Assembly: GCA_943349725.1 (NCBI GenBank)
Contig: CALQZP010000057.1
Location: 1 to 5,617, forward strand
Direction of reading: 5' to 3'
DNA length: 5,617 nt
DNA from: Candidatus Nomurabacteria bacterium
GTDB taxonomy: Bacteria; Patescibacteriota; Minisyncoccia; Phycocordibacterales; UBA10002
The notes beneath the pieces were generated by a model. The model ran no database searches and was not told the DNA's origin. It worked only from the letters and a program-made list of their open reading frames with translations. Positions 4,112-5,617 of this stretch are shown piece by piece. Numbering within the stretch: position 1 is the stretch's first letter; the number at the start of each line of letters is the position of its first letter. The translations under genes were made by a program, and so were the position numbers.

Positions 4112-5098
4112 ATGAACATGAACCGAAAAAGCAGAAACATTATTATAGTTTTCCTAGCCGTAGTTATTATCGGCGTGGTTGGATATTTTATTTCTGCAAA
4201 TAGAGCACCTAAATTAATGACTCCAGACTTTGTACATAAGCTACTACTCACAAGAGATCAGTCGAAGCTTGATGCTATTTCAAAACAGCTCACGGTACAA
4301 TTTCCTCACGATACAGCTGAGCTGCAAAATATGCTCCGCTTTACCAGCCCGGACGCTCGAGAATTTGCGGCTCAGGTTCTGGTAAGAATCGGCACAACCG
4401 ACGCCATCCAGCTTCTAATCCAAAGTATTAAAGTAGAGTCTGATCCGGCAACAAAAGACAACCTAACTGAATTACTTAAAGGTATAACAAATGTTGCCGG
4501 AGTTCCTGCGTTGATATCATGCGCGATGGATGTATCTGATCTAAGCATGCATAGAGTTTGCCGAAATCTCTTATCCTCTCTACCCGACCCTACTGTCTCC
4601 TTAGATCTTATTGCCAAAATAGAACAAGATGTAGGTACGGGAAAAATGGAGCCGATTATCTATGCTGTTGCTCATCTGACTAATGAAAGCGCTATTCCTG
4701 CGCTAATTTCTGGAGCAAAATCGAATAGTGAGGTCACGGCAAGAGCATCTATTGAGGGGCTAGGAAATATCGCAACACCGAATTCTTTTGCTGCACTATT
4801 TGACATAATTTCGACAAATAACCTTACTACTCGTGGGGAGGTTGCACGGATAGTTATTCTACAAAGCGCTCTAGCCTCTAAGGACGCAAGCTTGGTTGCA
4901 ACCTGCAAGCGAGTCATCGAGACATCTAAAAATCAAACTACCATTGAAACCGCGGTAGACGGTCTTATAGCAATTCATGCTTCGGAAGCACTTGTAGCAC
5001 TTCAAGAGGAGTTGGCACAGACTAAGGACATTGTGCTCAAATCTTATCTCTCAGCGGCATTGGGTAGACGTCAGAAGATTTTTGGGCCTGGCAGATAG
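4112..5098 (+). CDS. Membrane-anchored HEAT-repeat-like protein, function unknown
   Basis: The protein has 328 residues. Residues 4-8 are basic and residues 9-28 are one hydrophobic helix (NIIIVFLAVVIIGVVGYFIS), so it is probably held in the membrane by its N-terminus with the remaining 300 residues outside. That part is all-helical, with paired-helix units typical of HEAT/armadillo repeats: SPDAREFAAQVLVRIGTTDA (79-98) followed by a second helix, GVPALISCAMDVSD (130-143), SAIPALISGAKSNSEVTARA (193-212) with SIEGLGNIA, and later units to about 305. Such repeats usually bind other proteins; no catalytic motif is seen. A second ATG at 4118 is an equally possible start; neither has a strong Shine-Dalgarno. 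The gene is not in an obvious operon. HEAT assignment rests on pattern, not on a search. Confidence 0.82.
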   Translation: MNMNRKSRNIIIVFLAVVIIGVVGYFISANRAPKLMTPDFVHKLLLTRDQSKLDAISKQLTVQFPHDTAELQNMLRFTSPDAREFAAQVLVRIGTTDAIQLLIQSIKVESDPATKDNLTELLKGITNVAGVPALISCAMDVSDLSMHRVCRNLLSSLPDPTVSLDLIAKIEQDVGTGKMEPIIYAVAHLTNESAIPALISGAKSNSEVTARASIEGLGNIATPNSFAALFDIISTNNLTTRGEVARIVILQSALASKDASLVATCKRVIETSKNQTTIETAVDGLIAIHASEALVALQEELAQTKDIVLKSYLSAALGRRQKIFGPGR

Positions 5099-5150
5099 CG
5101 CGTACCGTATTCGTACCAGACTTTGAATTACGAAACCAACACTTTAGGTT

Positions 5151-5307
5151 GTTATTCCCGCGCAGGCGGGAATCCAGACCTATGCGATTGGCCCTACCTG
5201 GATCCCCGTACCACAGGCATTGCGATTTCTATAGAGCTCGAAATCTCGCTCAGAAATCGGTTACATTCGCGAGAGCCTGCCATCGTACCTTGATACGGGG
5301 GATGACA
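5151..5307. mobile_element. MITE-like palindromic element with dRS3-type inverted repeat
   Basis: The left end carries ATTCCCGC (5154-5161), GCAG, GCGGGAAT (5166-5173), a perfect 8-bp hairpin that is identical to the dRS3 repeat known in Neisseria (ATTCCC-N8-GGGAAT class) and followed by CCAG. CTGGATCCCCG (5198-5208) then begins a second part whose CCCCGTA (5204-5210) pairs with TACGGGG (5294-5300), just before GGATGACAG. TTGTTATTCCC at the left and GGGGATGACAG at the right look like worn terminal inverted repeats. Internal pairs CAGGC/GCCTG (5214-5218, 5275-5279), GATTTC/GAAATC (5224-5229, 5240-5245) and TCTCGC/GCGAGA (5244-5249, 5269-5274) suggest a folded, non-coding element. No transposase is present, so it would move in trans if at all. 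Exact ends are uncertain. Confidence 0.55.
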
Positions 5308-5363
5308 GAAGCAGGGAGTTTCGTAACTCACAGTACCAGAGGTTGGACTATACTTTGGTGAGT

Positions 5364-5394
5364 TTGCTGTGAAAAAACTTAGAATTTCTATAGT
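5364..5394 (+). promoter_or_regulatory. Possible promoter of the phosphogluconolactonase-like gene
   Basis: TATAGT (5389-5394) matches the -10 consensus at five of six positions, with TTGCTG (5364-5369) 19 bases upstream as a poor -35. Transcription would start near 5401, two bases before the TTG start, so the mRNA would be almost leaderless. No Shine-Dalgarno is present, which agrees. Moderate to weak evidence. Confidence 0.35.
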
Positions 5395-5402
5395 ATAAGA
5401 TT

Positions 5403-5617
5403 TTGAAGGTCATTCGATCCACAAACCCAAAGCAGGAGGCGACAGTTGCCCTCGCGAAGCTTTTTAAAGAATACAAAAATATTCCGGTGCTTTTTTTGTC
5501 TTCGGGTGGATCGGCGCTTTCGTTGCTCGGTCCGGAAATACTGGCGGAAAATCCGCAGATGACTGTTTCAGTGTTGGATGAGCACTATGTAGCTGACCCG
5601 AACGAACGCAATTACGA
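5403..5617 (+). CDS. 6-phosphogluconolactonase / glucosamine-6-phosphate isomerase family protein, N-terminal part
   Basis: The frame runs off the window end, giving 71 residues of a protein usually about 230-260 long. Family enzymes either hydrolyse 6-phosphogluconolactone in the oxidative pentose phosphate pathway or isomerise amino sugar phosphates; the N-terminal part alone does not decide between them, although the SSGGSAL phosphate loop (33-39) and TVSVLDEHYVADPNERNY (54-71) look closer to the Pgl/DevB type, whose motif is DERxVP..xSN. The frame opens after TAG 5391-5393. TTG 5403 is the only good start, giving MKVIRSTNPKQEATVALAKL; the next ATG is after the conserved loop. The gene starts right behind a promoter-like box with no ribosome binding site. 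Family assignment is strong, exact reaction uncertain. Confidence 0.83.
   Translation, partial: MKVIRSTNPKQEATVALAKLFKEYKNIPVLFLSSGGSALSLLGPEILAENPQMTVSVLDEHYVADPNERNY

Larger units (their letters stand above)
5099..5402 (+). other. Intergenic region with repeat element and weak promoter
   Basis: No gene is supported in this 304-base stretch; a 70-codon ORF inside it is made of palindromic repeat sequence. It holds a MITE-like element (about 5151-5307), a hairpin GAGTT/AACTC (5316-5329) that competes with a longer-range pair AACTCAC/GTGAGTT (5325-5331, 5358-5364), and a promoter-like box before the next gene. No clear terminator for the HEAT-repeat-like gene was found right after its stop. 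Confidence 0.5.

Noticed and set aside
5113..5340. 8-bp direct repeats GTACCAGA (5113-5120 and 5333-5340) as a target-site duplication of the MITE-like element
   Set aside because: They lie well outside the visible element ends, and an 8-bp match in about 300 bases is expected by chance fairly often.
5149..5361. 70-codon + strand ORF
   Set aside because: It starts inside the dRS3-type palindrome and translates the MITE-like element; such repeat translations are common false genes.

Overview
The window looks like a fragment of a Patescibacteria (Candidate Phyla Radiation, Parcubacteria-type) genome. This is inferred from the gene style, with no marker search: a small secreted-type ORF inside an ATP synthase operon, a start with a leaderless-type promoter, a tRNA gene without an encoded CCA, very small regulators and compact intergenic spaces. 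TGA is used as a stop (purD and the small HTH gene), so the UGA-glycine code of Gracilibacteria/Absconditabacteria is not in use. All well-supported genes lie on the + strand.

Layout. 1-1231 is the 3' end of an F1Fo ATP synthase operon: the C-terminal part of atpD, an unrecognised 74-residue membrane-anchored cysteine protein, and atpC, closed by a strong intrinsic terminator (1277-1304). 1371-2660 is a stand-alone, complete but N-terminally divergent purD, closed by a GNRA-capped terminator. 2762-3445 encodes an HTH plus LAGLIDADG-like protein with a probable leaderless promoter embedded in a palindrome. Its stop codon lies inside a tRNA-Ala(GGC) gene (3431-3501). Directly after the tRNA comes a 67-codon XRE-type HTH reading frame with no ordinary start codon (an ATA sits where an ATG is expected), then a 50-codon ORF that looks like the broken start of a small membrane protein. 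3775-3926 is a GC-rich run of four back-to-back hairpins, with a further hairpin domain to about 4082. 4112-5098 encodes a membrane-anchored HEAT-repeat-like protein. 5099-5402 is intergenic and holds a MITE-like repeat with a dRS3-type palindrome. The window ends in the 5' part of a 6-phosphogluconolactonase/glucosamine-6-phosphate isomerase family gene that starts with TTG.

How it fits together. The ends of the window are core metabolism (ATP synthase, purine synthesis, sugar phosphate metabolism). The middle, about 2740-4080, is an accessory patch: a homing-endonuclease-like gene overlapping an atypical tRNA gene, a start-less regulator, a truncated ORF and a hairpin cluster, all within about 1.3 kb. 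This patch is the part most worth checking. No complete new defence or mobile system can be shown from the sequence alone.
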